Below, in pieces: positions 25,768 to 39,100 of a stretch of 64,000 nt of DNA (positions are counted from its first letter, which is position 1; each line of letters opens with the position of its first letter). A program made the position numbers and the translations under genes. Where the stretch lies: positions 269,054,250-269,118,249 of the forward strand of contig OY728153.1 of NCBI GenBank assembly GCA_963277665.1, written 5' to 3'. The stretch comes from Viscum album (Eukaryota > Streptophyta > Magnoliopsida > Santalales > Viscaceae). The notes under the pieces are model-generated. The model ran no database searches. It saw only the letters and a program-made list of their open reading frames with translations, and had not been told where the DNA came from.

Positions 25768-27509
25768 ATTGGGTTTTTAGTGTTTCGGCATGTTTGAGCC
25801 ACCCTTCGGGTGTTCATTTTCTTGACCGTTCTAAATGTGAGTCTTCTTATCATACCTGGATTGTTATTACTGAGAATTGTGTAATGGCATGTACCATGTA
25901 TGCTCACCACTTTACCTATCTAAGGTAAGTGCTTACAAATGTTTATTAAATGTTAAATATGAAATGTGAAATGGTAAGTATATTAAGTATATAACTTGGC
26001 CTTATCAAAAGAGTTTTAATAAAGGTTACATGTCCATATCACACCTTTCCATGTTGATGGAAGGTAGCAGAGTGAACCTCAATAATTGAATAAGACTAAA
26101 TGACTAGTTAAGACTTGATTAAATGGTTGCAACGTTACTCATCCTATCCACACTAATGGAAGACAAGTCTTGGACCAATGGTTTCAACTCTACTAGACAT
26201 ATCCACACTAATGAAAGGCAATACTTGAACCAAATTAATTATTACATGATTACAATATCAAATAGAGATGGACTGACTCAAGCCCACCTTGGATTATGAG
26301 AGGAGAATACCTTTGGTCTCAGGAACCCCATTCCAATTCAAGGATACGGTTTTCTTAGGTTGATACCCACCTAGACTCCGATTCTTGTATATTACTTGGA
26401 TGTCTGGTATACTACCATTGGTTTCCTTTCCATATTATAGGATACTTCAGACACACTCCTTGGATCCATCATTGACTAGTAGGTTACATGGTTAAAGCTC
26501 GTAGGTCCGTGTCTTTTCTTAGCCCCATTTTACTTTGGTCGATCACCTTGGACTCGGTAGGTTCCTTATTGTGGAATTACTTGGATTACACTCATTGGAT
26601 TACACTCTTTCCCTTATATAGACTTAGATACTATGGAGTTAGCTTTCCGTGAGTTTAAGTTACCTTGGTTTTTACCCTAGAACTCCCTCACTGGATATTA
26701 TTGTCTAGTTGCCTTGTTACGTCGGGGGACCTTCACTACTTATACTATAATGAGGTAATTTCAGTGTTGGATATGCCTCACATGACCTATTAACATTAAA
26801 TTGTAATTGATTAATTAATGAACTGGTTACATGTTCAAACACCATCCAAGGGTTAAACCATGTACATTGTTATTTAGTTATTTTTTACTATTTTCTTTAC
26901 TTTACATATATGCATACATACTATTGTATTCCATTTAACAGGCCAGATGTTATCGACATCGTTGGTGGTGCCCCACTGATATTTATATCACACCCTCTCT
27001 GGGATCCGTTTGGTACCCATAATAGATTACATGGTTGAAGGTATTGAAAAAGGGAAGCATGCAGCTTCCAATACTTGATTGTGTGCTGATAGGATGGATC
27101 TTGATAGTAGATGACCGGGTAGGATCTCAGGATGCTTGGAGTAGACATTGTTTTCTTTTACCCTGTGGAACATGTTATGCCTATTGTCTTGTAAACATGA
27201 TTTCTAGTTTTCTAGTGACATGAAATTACATTATTATTATTTCAGTTGATACAGTTATTGTTATTTTTGTTTATCTATTGCATCAGTTTTCTTTCGCTAT
27301 TTATTTATATTGCTTATGTTGTTTACTATTTCATTATATTCCTTCTGTTGTGCTACAATTTGAAGATGAGGGCATAGTCTTCCCACTTACACACCCTAGG
27401 ACCTTGTTGATAGTCAGTGGCCTCTGGTGTTCAGGAAGATGTGATTGAGGCCATGTGGACACCGGGATCGGGGCACCTGTTATGTGGCATTCGGGTCCGG
27501 GTCATTACA
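25768..27509 (+). mobile_element. R1 3' LTR, right segment (inferred)
   Basis: Lies between the R2 end and a typical LTR terminus, GGGTCCGGGTCATTACA, at 27509. Its orientation and ending fit the LTR starting at 2537, giving about 2.66 kb in all. There is no second copy in the window to align, so the join is inferred. It includes a 13-bp direct repeat, TTGGATTACACTC, at about 26581-26606. No coding region was found. Confidence 0.7.
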
Positions 27510-27588
27510 CTTAGTCACATACCATGAATTTCACTAAGGTTATCTAATCCTAAATCCCGAATTAAATAAACTGTGATCTGATACCAAC
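27510..27588 (-). promoter_or_regulatory. R4 leader fragment with primer binding site
   Basis: The minus strand reads TGGTATCAGATCAC two bases inside an LTR boundary at 27589, an initiator-Met-type primer site. The leader is cut at 27510 by R1. Confidence 0.75.
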
Positions 27589-30416
27589 TATAGTGACCCT
27601 ATTTTTTTTTACATTACTATTAAATAATTTTAAAGATAAAACGTATAAAATCTTTTCAAAACCAGGATCCAAAGGTTTAGAATCTTGGGAAAATTAGGAC
27701 CAATCATAACATTTAAATAATAAAAAAAAATTTAATTATTTATTCTATAGATTCTTAGTGGTCTTGACATTCCTCATAGTACAAGTATTCACCTGTGGAT
27801 ATACATTAAATAAAGGGGAGATCTAAAAGCCCAGTATGATGATAGATAAGAACATAAATCAATATAAAATTGGGTGAGACTAATCATCATCATCATAACA
27901 TAAATATATGATCCTCATCATAATCATGATAGTAATCATTATATAAAATCGTATAATATAAGAATATAAAAAAATGAAACATTATGCCTTAGTGGTCAAA
28001 TACCACACATAGTTGTTAACAAAGATAACATCATATCAATGCATAACATATGTGTATAATCCAAAAATACTCATCATTATAATTAAATATAGCATCATGT
28101 TCTGGAATATTTCACATTATCTCGTTAGATAAATTATATTACCCAATTCATTGGAGGGCTATATAATTCCAGGTGCACTTTTCTCATCATAACATTTACA
28201 TAACCATGCATGCCACATAGAACAGATAACAATATTTTACATAAAATAAACCATTTAAATGAAATGGGTTTCAAGAGAATTAAATAAATAAAAATTTTAG
28301 AAATAAAAATTGGGGCTCCAAAAATAAAAATTTAATAATATAATTTCTCTTAGAATCATCAATTTTGAGTGAAGAATAAACAATCTCACGAGAAGTAAAA
28401 GTTATTTTTTCTTAGAAAAAAGAGTTCTTTTAGAAAAATATTTGAATTTGTAATAATATCATATTAAAAACATGTGTATCCTAGAAAATAAAATATAATA
28501 GAAAAGAAATTATATTTGAGGAATAGGAAATAATATCCACACTGAAATTTGTCTTGAAAGAGTAATAATCCAAATAAAGTAAATTGGGTTAGAGAATCCC
28601 CTTACCTTATGTCTGAATTCTTTCTTCAATTTAATATCCAGGATAATAAAACTAGATTAATTAATTAATAAAACCAAAACATATTCAACATGTACCTAAT
28701 TAATTATAATTTTATTATGTTTGTTTTTGGCTATTTTTTGAGTTATAATGTTCAATTTCATCTTTCTGGTGTGTTTTTGTTCTTGATTTTCATGATCTGT
28801 TCACTGGAATACATAGATAGAAGATCATGTAAAATTTGGAAAATTATCCAGAATTGATATTATATGTTATTAATGAACTTACGGAAGTTTAATTTTCCTT
28901 ATATATTATTTTGTTTCTAGATATGAGGTTGATTCATTATATAAAATATTAATGATAATAATTTTGATTAATTTGGTGGTTTTTGATCATAATGAAGTCA
29001 TATTGTTTTATTATTTATTATTATGTATATAAGTTAGTTAAATATCATAAAAAGGATTAAAAAATTAATTCTAAAATATTTTCAACTATTATAATGGTTT
29101 TATGACCATCCTCGAAGGAGGTAAAGGAAAATGAAAACTTTTCATTCTTGAAGGTGATAAAACAACACCTTGCGAACGACATTTCCATTTTTGGAATAAA
29201 AGGGAGAGGAGATAAGTTTTGATGTTGAATTAATCCATTAACATAATAAACAAAATTATATATAATATAATGGATTTATCATGACACTTGGATAAAGGGT
29301 GGTGATGATAGAATAAGAAAATAAAATAAATTGTTATGAAATTAAAAGAAAACGAAGAGGACTTTACCTCTTTAATTCTTCTCCTTGAGAACCTCCTTAG
29401 GAGGATTGGTTTTCATATTTTGTTGAGACCAAAGTCTTCTCAATATGAGGAAGATTTCTGTGAATAGTATTTGGAAGAAATTGTACAATCTTCAAATCTT
29501 CATAGTTGTGAGAGAAGAGGTGGTGAGGGTGTTATTTATAGTGGAGGAGAGGGATGTTTTTTGATTATTTTATTAATTAGTTTATTTTATTGTCTCAAGA
29601 ATATGAATAGTTTGAACCCTATTACTAAATATATTAAATAATTAAGTATAATTATATATTATGGGATTACATTATCTATAAATCATCTATGACCTATAAT
29701 CTGTGTATTTGTTAAATACCATAAATTACCATATTTCACTATTCACCAAAAATTCAACTATTTTAAAAAAATACCAACAATTCATCCCAACAATATTTTT
29801 ACATGTTGAATTAAAAAATTAACTCCATTTTATGAAAATATATTTCTAAATATGATAAATTTAATTTTTAATTAAAATCATCATTTATTTAGAAAATATC
29901 GGTTTTAAAATTATAACTAATTTTATGACCCATTGAAAAATAGTTGAAGGTCTCATAAAAGTTTCTTAGAATCCTAAGACAAAAAATACTAATTTATGAA
30001 TTTATTTATTAAAATAAAATTTCTTTTAAATCATTATATTAATTATAACATTTTAATTAAATATTTATAACTTACAAATATATCGACCCCTAATTTATCT
30101 ATTCCAAAATGTTTATTTACTTATACCCTCAAATAAATATATCATATTTTCATTCATAAGATACCTAAATTTTATTTATAATTTCATAGGTGATGTTACT
30201 ATTCTATTAGCTAGATTACTATTCTTAATGGTTACATTACTATTTGGAATCTCAAGTTACTATTCCACATGTATATATTCCTTAACTTCTATAAATACCT
30301 ATTATTTTATTCATTATTCATTTATAAAGTGTTTATTGTGTCCTCTATGTGACTTTATACTATATTGAACAACTATAAGAAGATATTTTTTATTAAGAAA
30401 TTTTTTGGTTATTACA
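27589..30416 (-). mobile_element. R4 5' LTR
   Basis: A 2828-bp LTR in minus orientation: it opens TGTAATAACC at 30416 and ends GTCACTATA at 27589, next to the primer site. Short segments resemble the R2, R3 and R6 LTRs, such as the block before the AGGATAATAAA string near 28635 and the TATAAAT box near 29535. At its outer end it cuts straight into R5 pol. The rest of R4 must lie left of the window, beyond R1. No gene is seen. Confidence 0.75.
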
Positions 30417-30419
30417 TAT

Positions 30420-30740
30420 ATTGATTAGGGATAGTTCTTTATCACTTAGCTCATCTATAGAACCTCTCATGAGTTTATGATGTGTTCCATGTGTATATAT
30501 CAAGAATGTACATACCTGATCCTTCACATTTACTGAACTTAGAGATTGTAAAATTATAGCATGATCTTTCATATGAAAAACAAATAACAAATATTTTTTA
30601 TCATAGAGATACAGTTCTATAAACAAGACTAATCACCAGGTTAAATTTATCTGGAGGAATCAAAAAAACAATAAACCAACTTGGGAACCTGAGGATGTAA
30701 TGAAAAATAGATATCCTCAATTTTTTGTATTTGAGTGATA
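30420..30740 (+). pseudogene. R5 pol C-terminus (chromodomain-like)
   Basis: Translation gives a decayed integrase C-terminus (YDVFHVYISRMYIPDPSH, about 30475-30528), then SYEKQI (about 30565), and after a frameshift WRNQKNNKPTWEPEDVMK and NRYPQFF, ending near 30738. This matches the end of R6 pol and of other Tekay-type proteins. Stops and one frameshift are present. Its upstream part is cut off by R4, which inserted in the codons before this block. Confidence 0.85.
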
Positions 30741-30766
30741 GAATTTCGAGGGTGAGATCCATTTTT

Positions 30767-30777
30767 AGGGGGTAAAA
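30767..30777 (+). promoter_or_regulatory. R5 polypurine tract
   Basis: AGGGGGTAAAA immediately precedes TGTAACAAGCC, the R5 LTR start. A decayed AATTTCGAGG... hairpin remnant lies just upstream, as in R3 and R6. Confidence 0.75.
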
Positions 30778-32125
30778 TGTAACAAGCCAAGATTTTATAT
30801 GAATTTACTTTGAAATAAACTTGATTTATTCAATATAATTATTTATACTCAACCATGATTCTAAATAAACTATTATAACCTTGTCATTTGTTTTGATACT
30901 GGTTCATTTTTGGGCCTAAACACATTTTTATAAAAACTATATTATGTGCACAATGTGTTTTTATCTTAATAAATTAAATTAATCTCAAATAAAGAATTAT
31001 TTTAATGAAATTCATATTATATTTTCAATCAAGAAATTTAACATTAATCAAATAGTTTTTTAATTTTAATGTAATTAAGGTAAACTTAATTTTTAGATAA
31101 AAATAAAATTTTTCAAAAAACGGTTTTTGTTTTATTTTAAGAATTTATTTTAAAATGAATTTATACCAGTTATAAAAATAGAATCTTTTAAAACAGATTC
31201 TATATTTTCAATCATAATAATTTATATAATTTAATAAGTTCGGCTTAATATTTAGTTATAATGAATAGTAAAAATAATAAAAAATTTCTTCCTTAGTTCT
31301 GGTTAAAAAATGGTTTACCTGGGGGTTAAAATAAGAGATAAGGGTGATATTCCCTAAACAATTTTCTACATCCTATTGCTAGGATATATTTTGAAGCTAT
31401 ATAATCTATTAATAGAATATTATTCATTTGGAATCACTTTTCTTGACTATGACATTATTATATTTTCATCTTTTAAAAAATTCCAAGGATGTCATCTCCC
31501 TCTCTTATAAAAGAACACAGCATGTCCTATCTTATTCACACTTAAAGATAATATTATATCAGAAAATAGATAACCAAAAAAATATCTAAAATCCCTCCCC
31601 ACATTTTATATATTCTAGTTTGATCATAATACCATCATTTCAAAGCATAATGTTTATGCCAAAGGAGGGTTTTCAATGAGGAGGTAAAACTCTTAACCAA
31701 GTACTATAAAATTTATTTATTCTTCAACAATATCTAAAACAAATAAATATATATCATAACATGATGAATATGGTGTCATAAATATACAGATAAATTATTA
31801 TAGTGATGAAACAACCTTTTCCTTCCTCCTTTCCATCAAATGGTAAATGAAAGTATCACTCATGCCTACGAGTGGACTACTGTAGCGATAGAATTCATTT
31901 TCCACAATCATCAATAATTTTTGATTATTAGGATTTATTTAAATGATATATGTGATATTTATTATATAATTATTGTTATTTAATGATAAAAATTAATTAA
32001 CTTTGATTATTTATTTTCGTTAGAAAATAAAAACAATATTCATGTGTACATGTGGACTATCGTCAGCATGAATGGTGTAATTAATTATTTATATCTAAAT
32101 TTTACGGATGAATATAAATATATAT
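30778..32125 (+). mobile_element. R5 3' LTR, left segment
   Basis: Starts TGTAACAAGCC after the polypurine tract and is cut by R6 at 32125. The last bases, TATAT (32121-32125), are the R6 target duplication. It contains two hairpins related in layout to the R2 modules (about 31862-31884 and 32038-32073). Confidence 0.8.
32038..32073 (+). other. R5 LTR hairpin, diverged relative of the module
   Basis: ATTCATG (32038-32044) and CATGAAT (32067-32073) are perfectly complementary and enclose a GTGGACTATCGTCAG segment. Compared with GTTCATG / CATGAAC in R3 and R6, the outer pair has changed on both sides. Confidence 0.55.
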
Positions 32126-33503
32126 TATAATGCCCCAGCCTTTAACCTTACTTAATCTTGAGTTATTACAAGATTACACATTGAGGATCTTTTCAGGTTT
32201 AGAGTTTTAGAGAATTAGATCATAAAACTTGCATTACATTCCACATATAAACAAAGTGGTTACATAAAGATAGTATTCTTCATTCCCATCAATGGAAACA
32301 CATTTAAAATAAAACATGGATTATTTCTTGACACATCCTTGACTCTATCATCTTATCATGTACCTTTCCCTTGACCTGTGAAAAACATTTCAAAAAAACT
32401 TGGGATGAGCATAAAAACTCAGTATGTGTTATAAAAAAACATGGAAAGGAAACATGAGTTTATATATACATAAGAATGAAATCATACTTTACCCATAAAA
32501 CATAGGCACTTTAACATACCTCATAAAATCATGAATAAATCATAGAAATCATAAGACATAAAGGTAACTTGAGGCATTCATAACATTCTTACGTAGGGAG
32601 TAACCCTCTTGGTTACGTTTGGAATACCCATCACAGTATATTCCCTAAAATCTCTTCGGAGAAACCTTAACGTTTCACTCCTTCGCGTTACCCAATGCAT
32701 TAGAGAGCTATAACGGGCTCACCCGCCCTTAGTTTATCACGGAACCACCCGTCTTCATAATAATGCCCAAGAACCATAACATAATCATATCACATAAAAC
32801 ATGCATAAAGGAAACATAAAATTTCCACATTTCAATCACGAGATATCAATACAACACATTGATATAAAAACATTATGAAAACCATTTCCAATACTAAAAT
32901 AAAAGAAAATTAAAACATGGTATTTATTTTTCTTTTAAAAAGAAGGTATGGCTTGTAGAGGAAGCCGAAACTTAAATAACGGTTACGACGGCGGAGAAGT
33001 CGTTGTCGCTGCATACGTACGACAAAAACATTCCCTTTTTTCGTTTAGTAAACGCTTCATATAAAAAAGATTCCTTTTGAATAAACGTAAAAGTCAAAGG
33101 GGTTTATACACCGTATAAAAGAAAGTTGTGTATAAAATAAAATATGCCTCAACGAAAGGAGATTGAGACGAAGTCCCGTACCTCGTATCTGACTTGACCC
33201 GACCGTTCTTTAATCTCCTGAATAATAAACTTGAGTTAATCTATACTTTCTTATGAATCTTTTTCAAGTTCATTATTCCTTTTATACCATGTTATGAACA
33301 TCATGTAATCTGTTAAGTTAATAATGTTCATTTTGTCGGTATTTGGTTCTTAAGTCAAAAATAGACTTCTTACACTTACATGTTGTTAATTTGGTCAAAG
33401 GTTCATTATATCCAGAATGTTATTCATGATGTAGATATCATATATGTCATATATATCTAGTACCTACATTCATTTATAATATTACATCACATTTAGAGGG
33501 AAG

Positions 33504-33566
33504 AAATGAAATGCACCGTTCATGGAGACGGTAAGCCGTACGTACGCATGAACGCTACTTCCATTT
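33504..33566 (-). other. R6 3' LTR hairpin module
   Basis: CGTTCATG (33517-33524) pairs with CATGAACG (33547-33554) around the invariant GAGACGGTAAGCCGTACGTA core. Outer AAATGAAA and TTCCATTT arms pair with one mismatch. Confidence 0.8.
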
Positions 33567-34270
33567 CTGTTTCATATTTTCTGGAATGGAATCATAATTA
33601 TATAAGAGTATATTATAATTCCAGTATAATAACATATATAATATCATTAACTTTATCCTTTACACATCCCACATATGGTATTAACGAAGCAAATCACTTT
33701 TAGGGGGCGGTAGTCCGCACTTCCTAAAATGAAGATATCGTGTTTTACCCATAATGGAAACCATAAAGGTATGCCCAAAATGAAAAACACAGAAGCTTAA
33801 GGAAAACATAAACATATTATATATCATATATAAAAATAGTTACGTCATAATGGCCACCTTTGAAGGTGTTAAATGAGTATTGAACAATCATCGTTTCGGG
33901 AGGCAGAATTTCGCCATCCACGGAAACCGTATGTTCTTTAACCATTTGATGTAGTTGTGTTAGAGTTTAGGTCAAATAAATCTTATAACAACATCCTTGT
34001 ATATTGAATATACTGGTGTTGTTACAAAAGAAGTAAATAAAAAGAGTTTAGGGGGTTGGAGAAGCAAAATAAAACAAATGAACATGAGAGAATGAATTAC
34101 CTTTAAAAAGTGTAACTCCTTTTGGTTTGAAACTAAAGGCTTCCTTTGAAAGGATTCTGCCCAAAGAGAATCCTCTAGGATGAGTAGAGGGATGTGGAGA
34201 GAGCAAATGGGCAGGGGTTGGCCGAGCCAAAGGCTTGAAGAGTGTGTGAAATGAGGTAGAGGTGGGGGCC

Positions 34271-34277
34271 TTTTATA
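34271..34277 (-). promoter_or_regulatory. R6 3' LTR TATA box
   Basis: Minus-strand TATAAAAGGCCCCC, about 1.4 kb inside the LTR from its U3 end. The 5' LTR copy, which would drive the element, is at 41247-41253. Transcription would start about 30 bases downstream, leaving the hairpin module about 700 bases into the leader. Confidence 0.65.
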
Positions 34278-35698
34278 AGAGGAGAGGAGGGGCACTTTTG
34301 GAAAGTAAAGAAACATTACTTTATTTGAAAATGTTTTTCGGTTTTAAAAGGTACCACATTGATATAATTCGTTGATAAGGTGATAAGGGTTCGAAATCCA
34401 CTCATCCAATTGGTTTTGGACATGTGTAGTTCATAGATTTGACATTATCTTTCTATTTTATTTAAATCGTCAAATAATGATGTCATCGCTGCATCATTAT
34501 TATGTCAAAAATAATTAAATTTATTTAATGTATAAAAATTATAAAACAAATACTATGATATAGGAAATCTTTTTAGCTTTCCAATGACTATTTATAATAT
34601 AAATTTGGACTTGTATAAACCCACTTAAAAATTGTTTTCGCAAAACATATTATGTTTGTGTCATTTTCACTTTAACATTTAATAAAAAGTAATTTATGTC
34701 ATTTCCCAACAAAAGTGGATCCATGGGGTCCCCAAGTTGACCCATGACTTGTATTGGTCGACCATGACACAACCAATAAGGTTGGGACATGTGTCTAGGT
34801 AATTTCATATTATTAAAGCATTATTTATACCTTAAACTACACTAATTATCACTAATCGCGATTAAAAACTTAATAAGTTACTATTCACCAAAAAATTATT
34901 TTAATCTCATTGGACCACATTTTACTTCTTAATTACAACCATGTATGTCGGATTTTCAAAATTCAATACACGTTAGTGGAAAACTTTCATTTAACTGAAA
35001 AATCAGTTTGCTTGATTACCACTTAGTGGTTTCACTATTCATCAAAAATTGAAGTTTTTCAGAAAATTACCAAAAATTCACCCTAAGCTATATTTGATAT
35101 TCCGAATTCAAAAATGAAGTCTATTTTACAAAATTCAAATCATATAAGTCACATTAATTAATTTAATAATTAATTCCCGCTGCTAGAGCAAATAGCGTGT
35201 TTTTACAAAACAATAAGTATCAAAAGATTGACACCAGTTTAAGTATAATTTCAAAGTGAAATTGATTCCAATGACCACCATTGGATAAAATGGTAAAAAT
35301 ATATTCTAATTTAATTTCAAAAACAATTCAAAACATAATCTAATCATATAAATAAATTAGATTAAAAAGCAATTTTGATGTAAAATGCAGTATTTTTCAC
35401 TATTCATTAAAAAATGAGCATTGTCAGAAAAATACCAAAAATTCACACAAGGTAAATTTTGATGTCTCAATCATAAAGAATAAGTTTATTTTGACAAACA
35501 TAGTTTATAAAATTTTCAAAAGATATATTCAAAAAGGGTATTTCATCATAAGGTAGTAAAACAATCTTTTAAGAATATTACTGTATTCCATGCATAAGAT
35601 TGTATTTATTTTCATTTTAAGCCTCTATAACACTATCTTAATCATTAATAGACATAGATAAAAATATCTATTATTCATTACTTACTTGGGATGTTACA

Positions 35699-35734
35699 TC
35701 CTTCCCCCTTTAGAAAATTGCGTCCCCGCAATTT
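35699..35734 (-). promoter_or_regulatory. R6 polypurine tract and perfect hairpin
   Basis: The minus strand has AAAGGGGGAAGGA abutting the LTR. Directly upstream, AAATTGCG and CGCAATTT form a perfect 8-bp stem with a 4-base loop (about 35715-35734). Confidence 0.85.
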
Positions 35735-35829
35735 ATTTACTTATCGAATAAATGGGGGTACTTATCCCTCATTACATTTTCAGATTCTCATGTTGCCTCT
35801 TCAATCATGTGGTTTTTCCACAAAACCTT

Positions 35830-37850
35830 TACCTGATTAATTACCTTATTCCGTAACACTTGCTCCCTGTGTTCAAGAATCTGGACCGGTTATTCCTCAT
35901 AAGATAGGTTCTCTTCCAGCTGAACTACCTCTGGACTTAAAACATGAGATGGATCTGGCATATACTTTCTCAACATCGAAACGTGAAAAACATTGTGTAC
36001 CTGAGATAAACTCGGAGGTAAAGCCACTCGGTATGCAACTGATCCAACTCTTTCCAGAATTTCGTATGGTCCAATGAACCTCGGACTCAACTTTCCTTTC
36101 TTACCAAATCTCATCACACTTTTCCAAGGAGAAACCTTGAGAAAAACATGATCACCTACCTCGAAAGATAGAACCTTCCTCCGGTTATCCGCATAACTCT
36201 TCTTCCTGCTCTGAGCTGTTCTCATGTGTTTCTGAATCAGCTGAACTTTTTCTGCCATCTCTTCTACCAATTCTGGTCCCATCAACTTCCTTTCACCCAC
36301 TTTATCCCAAAAAGCTGGAGTTCGACACCGCTTCCCATACAATGCCTGAAATGGTTCCATCTGTATACTAGAATGGAAACTGTTATTATATGAAAATTCA
36401 ACCAAAGAAAGATGTTGGTCCCAACATCCCTGATAATCCATAGAACAAGCTCGTAGCATAACCTCCAATGTCTGAATTGTTCGTTCTGACTGCCCATCTG
36501 ATTGAGGATGAAAAGCTGTACTAAAATTTAATTCAGTACCCAACGACTTCTGAAGGCCTTTCCAAAAGTTAGAAGTAAACCTGGGATCACGATCCGATAC
36601 AATGGAGAGAGGAACTCTATGTAACCTGACTATCTCTTTAAGATACAAACGGGAAAGTTGATCAAGAGAGAAAGTATCTCGTATAGCAAGGAAATGAGCA
36701 GATTTGGTCAAGCGATCAACAATAACCCAGATTGCATTATTACCTCGAGATGTCTTCGGTAATCCAACAACAAAGTCCATGGATATATTCTCCCATTTCC
36801 ACTCTGGCACTGGTAAAGGCTGAAGCATCCCTTTCGGTAACTGCCTCTCTGCTTTAACCTGCTGACAAGTCAAACACTTCACGGTAAAATCAGCAATATC
36901 TCTTTTCATTCCATCCCACCAGTAATACTCCCTCAGATCTCTATACATCTTAGTACTGCCCGGATGAACTGAAAACAGAGAACTATGAGATTCACATAAC
37001 AACTCTCTCTTCAACTGTGAATCACAAGGCACACACAATCTCTTCCCAAATCTCAAAACGCAATCACTATCAATGTTGAATTCAGGCAACTTACCTTTCT
37101 GAACCAGCTCTACCCTTTTCTGCAACTCACTGTCTTGCTTCTGTGCTTGCTTGATTCTATCTGATAGAGATGATCTCACTGATACCTGAAACAAAACAGA
37201 AGGAATTCCTGCACCAACAACTTCTATGCCAAAGTTCATCAAATCGTTAACCAAAGGATCACGTTCCAACCGCAACATTGTTAATGAAGCATTACTTTTT
37301 TGACTCAAAGCATCAGCCACTTTATTTGCCTTTCCCGGATGGTAATGAATTGTACAATCATAATCCTTGATTAATTCTAGCCATCTCCTCTATCTCATGT
37401 TTAACTCTTTCTGAGTGAATATATACTTTAAACTTTTTTGATCGGTATATATTTCACACTTTACTCCATATAAATGATGCCTCCAAATTTTTAAAGCAAA
37501 AACAACAGCAGCTAATTCCAAATCATGTGTAGGGTAATTTACCTCATGAGTTTTCAACTGTCGTGAAGCATAAGCAATTACCTAATCATTCTGCATTAGG
37601 ACGCAACCAAGTCCTTTCAATGAAGCATCACTGTATATAACAAACTCATCATTCCTGGAAGGTAGTGCCAAAACTGGAGCATTCACCAATCTTCTTTTCT
37701 ATTCCTGAAAACAATCATCACATTCTTTTGTCCAGATAAACTTAACACCCTTCCGAGTTAGCTTAGTCATTGGACTAGATAACCGTGAAAAATTTCTAAC
37801 AAACCTTCGGTAATAGCCTTCCAAACCAAGGAAACTACGAATCTCTAATT
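35830..37850 (-). pseudogene. R6 partial pol: RNase H, integrase, chromodomain-like end
   Basis: Begins at the deletion joint with EIRSFLGLEGYYRRF, the usual sequence just after RT. RNase H follows with several stops, then a clean 476-codon stretch (37320-35890): MADALSQ (end of RNase H), H2C2 zinc region (HSSLFSVHPG ... CLTCQQVKAE), integrase core with MDFVVGLP, SDRDPRF and SERTIQ (all three catalytic acids present), GPYEIL and a VFHVSMLRKYMPDPSH C-terminus. A stop follows SYEE, and the chromodomain-like tail continues to about 35830. Protease and RT are absent, so it cannot copy itself. Confidence 0.93.
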
Positions 37851-38962
37851 GATGGACCGACATCTGCTGAAGTAGTTGCAAAGGACTTCACCACCCCTTT
37901 CTGCTTGTAGTCTAACTGCTTCCCATCACTCAAGCTCCTTGTCGGACACTCGTTTGCATAGTGACCCATCTCATTGCACTTATAACATTTCACTAACTGT
38001 AAATCAAATTTGGTCTTACCTTCACCTTCATCATTTTCAGGGCAATCAAGAGCCTTATGTCCCATCTTACCACATCGGTAGCACTTCCCAGAATTCAGAA
38101 GACATTCCCCAGCATGCCTTTTTCCACATTTATCACAAACTGGAAACTTAGTTCTCTTACCATCAGACTTCTTTAAAGAATTCTTACCTTTCTCCTGCCA
38201 CCTCGGTCTCTTCTTCTGCTGGTTGTTATAGAACACTTGGTCATCGGCAAACTCCATTTCCACCTTCTCAGCACATCGAACAAGCTTTTCATAACTTTTA
38301 AACTCACGAGAAGATAATTCCCTTCGATATTTTGGCATTAATCCTGAGTAAAAATGATTGATTTTACTATCAAGGTCCCGGATAAAATTTGGAGCATACC
38401 TTGCCAAACGAGTGAACCTTTCTTCATAGGCAGCCACTGAGTCTTCCTCTTGCCTCAATTCCAAGAATTGATTTTCCATCCTAAGTCGAACAGCCTTAGG
38501 AAAATACTTCTCAAGAAACATACCTTTGAATTCATCCCAGTCAAGAGCATCAATCTCATCGGCATCCCTGATATTTTTAACCATAGACCACCACTGATCT
38601 GCTTCACCCTCCAAACGGTAAATAGCAAGACTAACCTTTTGATTGTCTGACCACCCCATGACATCAAAAATCTTCTCCAGTGCTTTAATCCACCCTTAAG
38701 CTAGCACAGGGTCAGATGATCCTCTGAATGATGGTGGATGTTGCCTCATGAAATGTTCCACCACTGACATGTTCCTCTGTGGTTGTTCTGGCTGATCTCG
38801 TGCATGGATACCACCACCATTTATCGCCTGAGTCAACTGCGCCATTACTACAACAAACTATTCAGTTCCAATTCCGACCATTTCTGGATGCTGATTCGGA
38901 AGGTTATTTCCTTCTGTATGCCTTCCTAGCACAGCTTCCCTGTTTCCTCTATGGAAAACCAT
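37835..38962 (-). pseudogene. R6 gag, nearly complete with two stops
   Basis: From the start at 38962 the frame is continuous to 37835 except for stops at about codons 35 and 96. The capsid domain holds WWSMVKNI, EFKGMFLEKYFP, RMENQFLEL and FYSGLMPKYRREL. Three zinc knuckles follow: CDKCGKRHAGEC, CYRCGKMGHKALDC and CYKCNEMGHYANEC; the last two fit C-x2-C-x4-H-x4-C. The C-terminal sequence FATTSADVGPS runs across the deletion joint into pol out of frame and stops. Gag normally forms the particle and binds the RNA. Confidence 0.93.
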
Positions 38963-39100
38963 TCTGAACAAACATGTCTTAGATAAAGCAACATGGTAAT
39001 CTTTAAATGCTATATCATTTCGAAAAAAAAAATATTTTTGGATAATCATTAAATAGAATTCTAACTCCTAAAGTTATCTAAACCTCCCTTTGATACCAAC
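38963..39100 (-). promoter_or_regulatory. R6 leader and primer binding site
   Basis: The minus strand reads TTGGTATCAAAGGGAGG next to the 5' LTR at 39100, an initiator-Met-type primer site with one change (CAAAG for CAGAG). Confidence 0.85.

Larger units (their letters stand above)
32126..35698 (-). mobile_element. R6 3' LTR
   Basis: Begins TATAATGCCC in plus orientation and ends GGGATGTTACA, adjoining the polypurine tract. It has the TATA box at 34271-34277 and the hairpin module at about 33504-33566. In minus orientation its terminus is TA instead of CA, the same in both LTRs. Confidence 0.93.

Noticed and set aside
3454..25772. Clean 5-bp target duplication for R2
   Set aside because: Flanks ATTTT and ATTGG match at only three bases, so I do not claim it.
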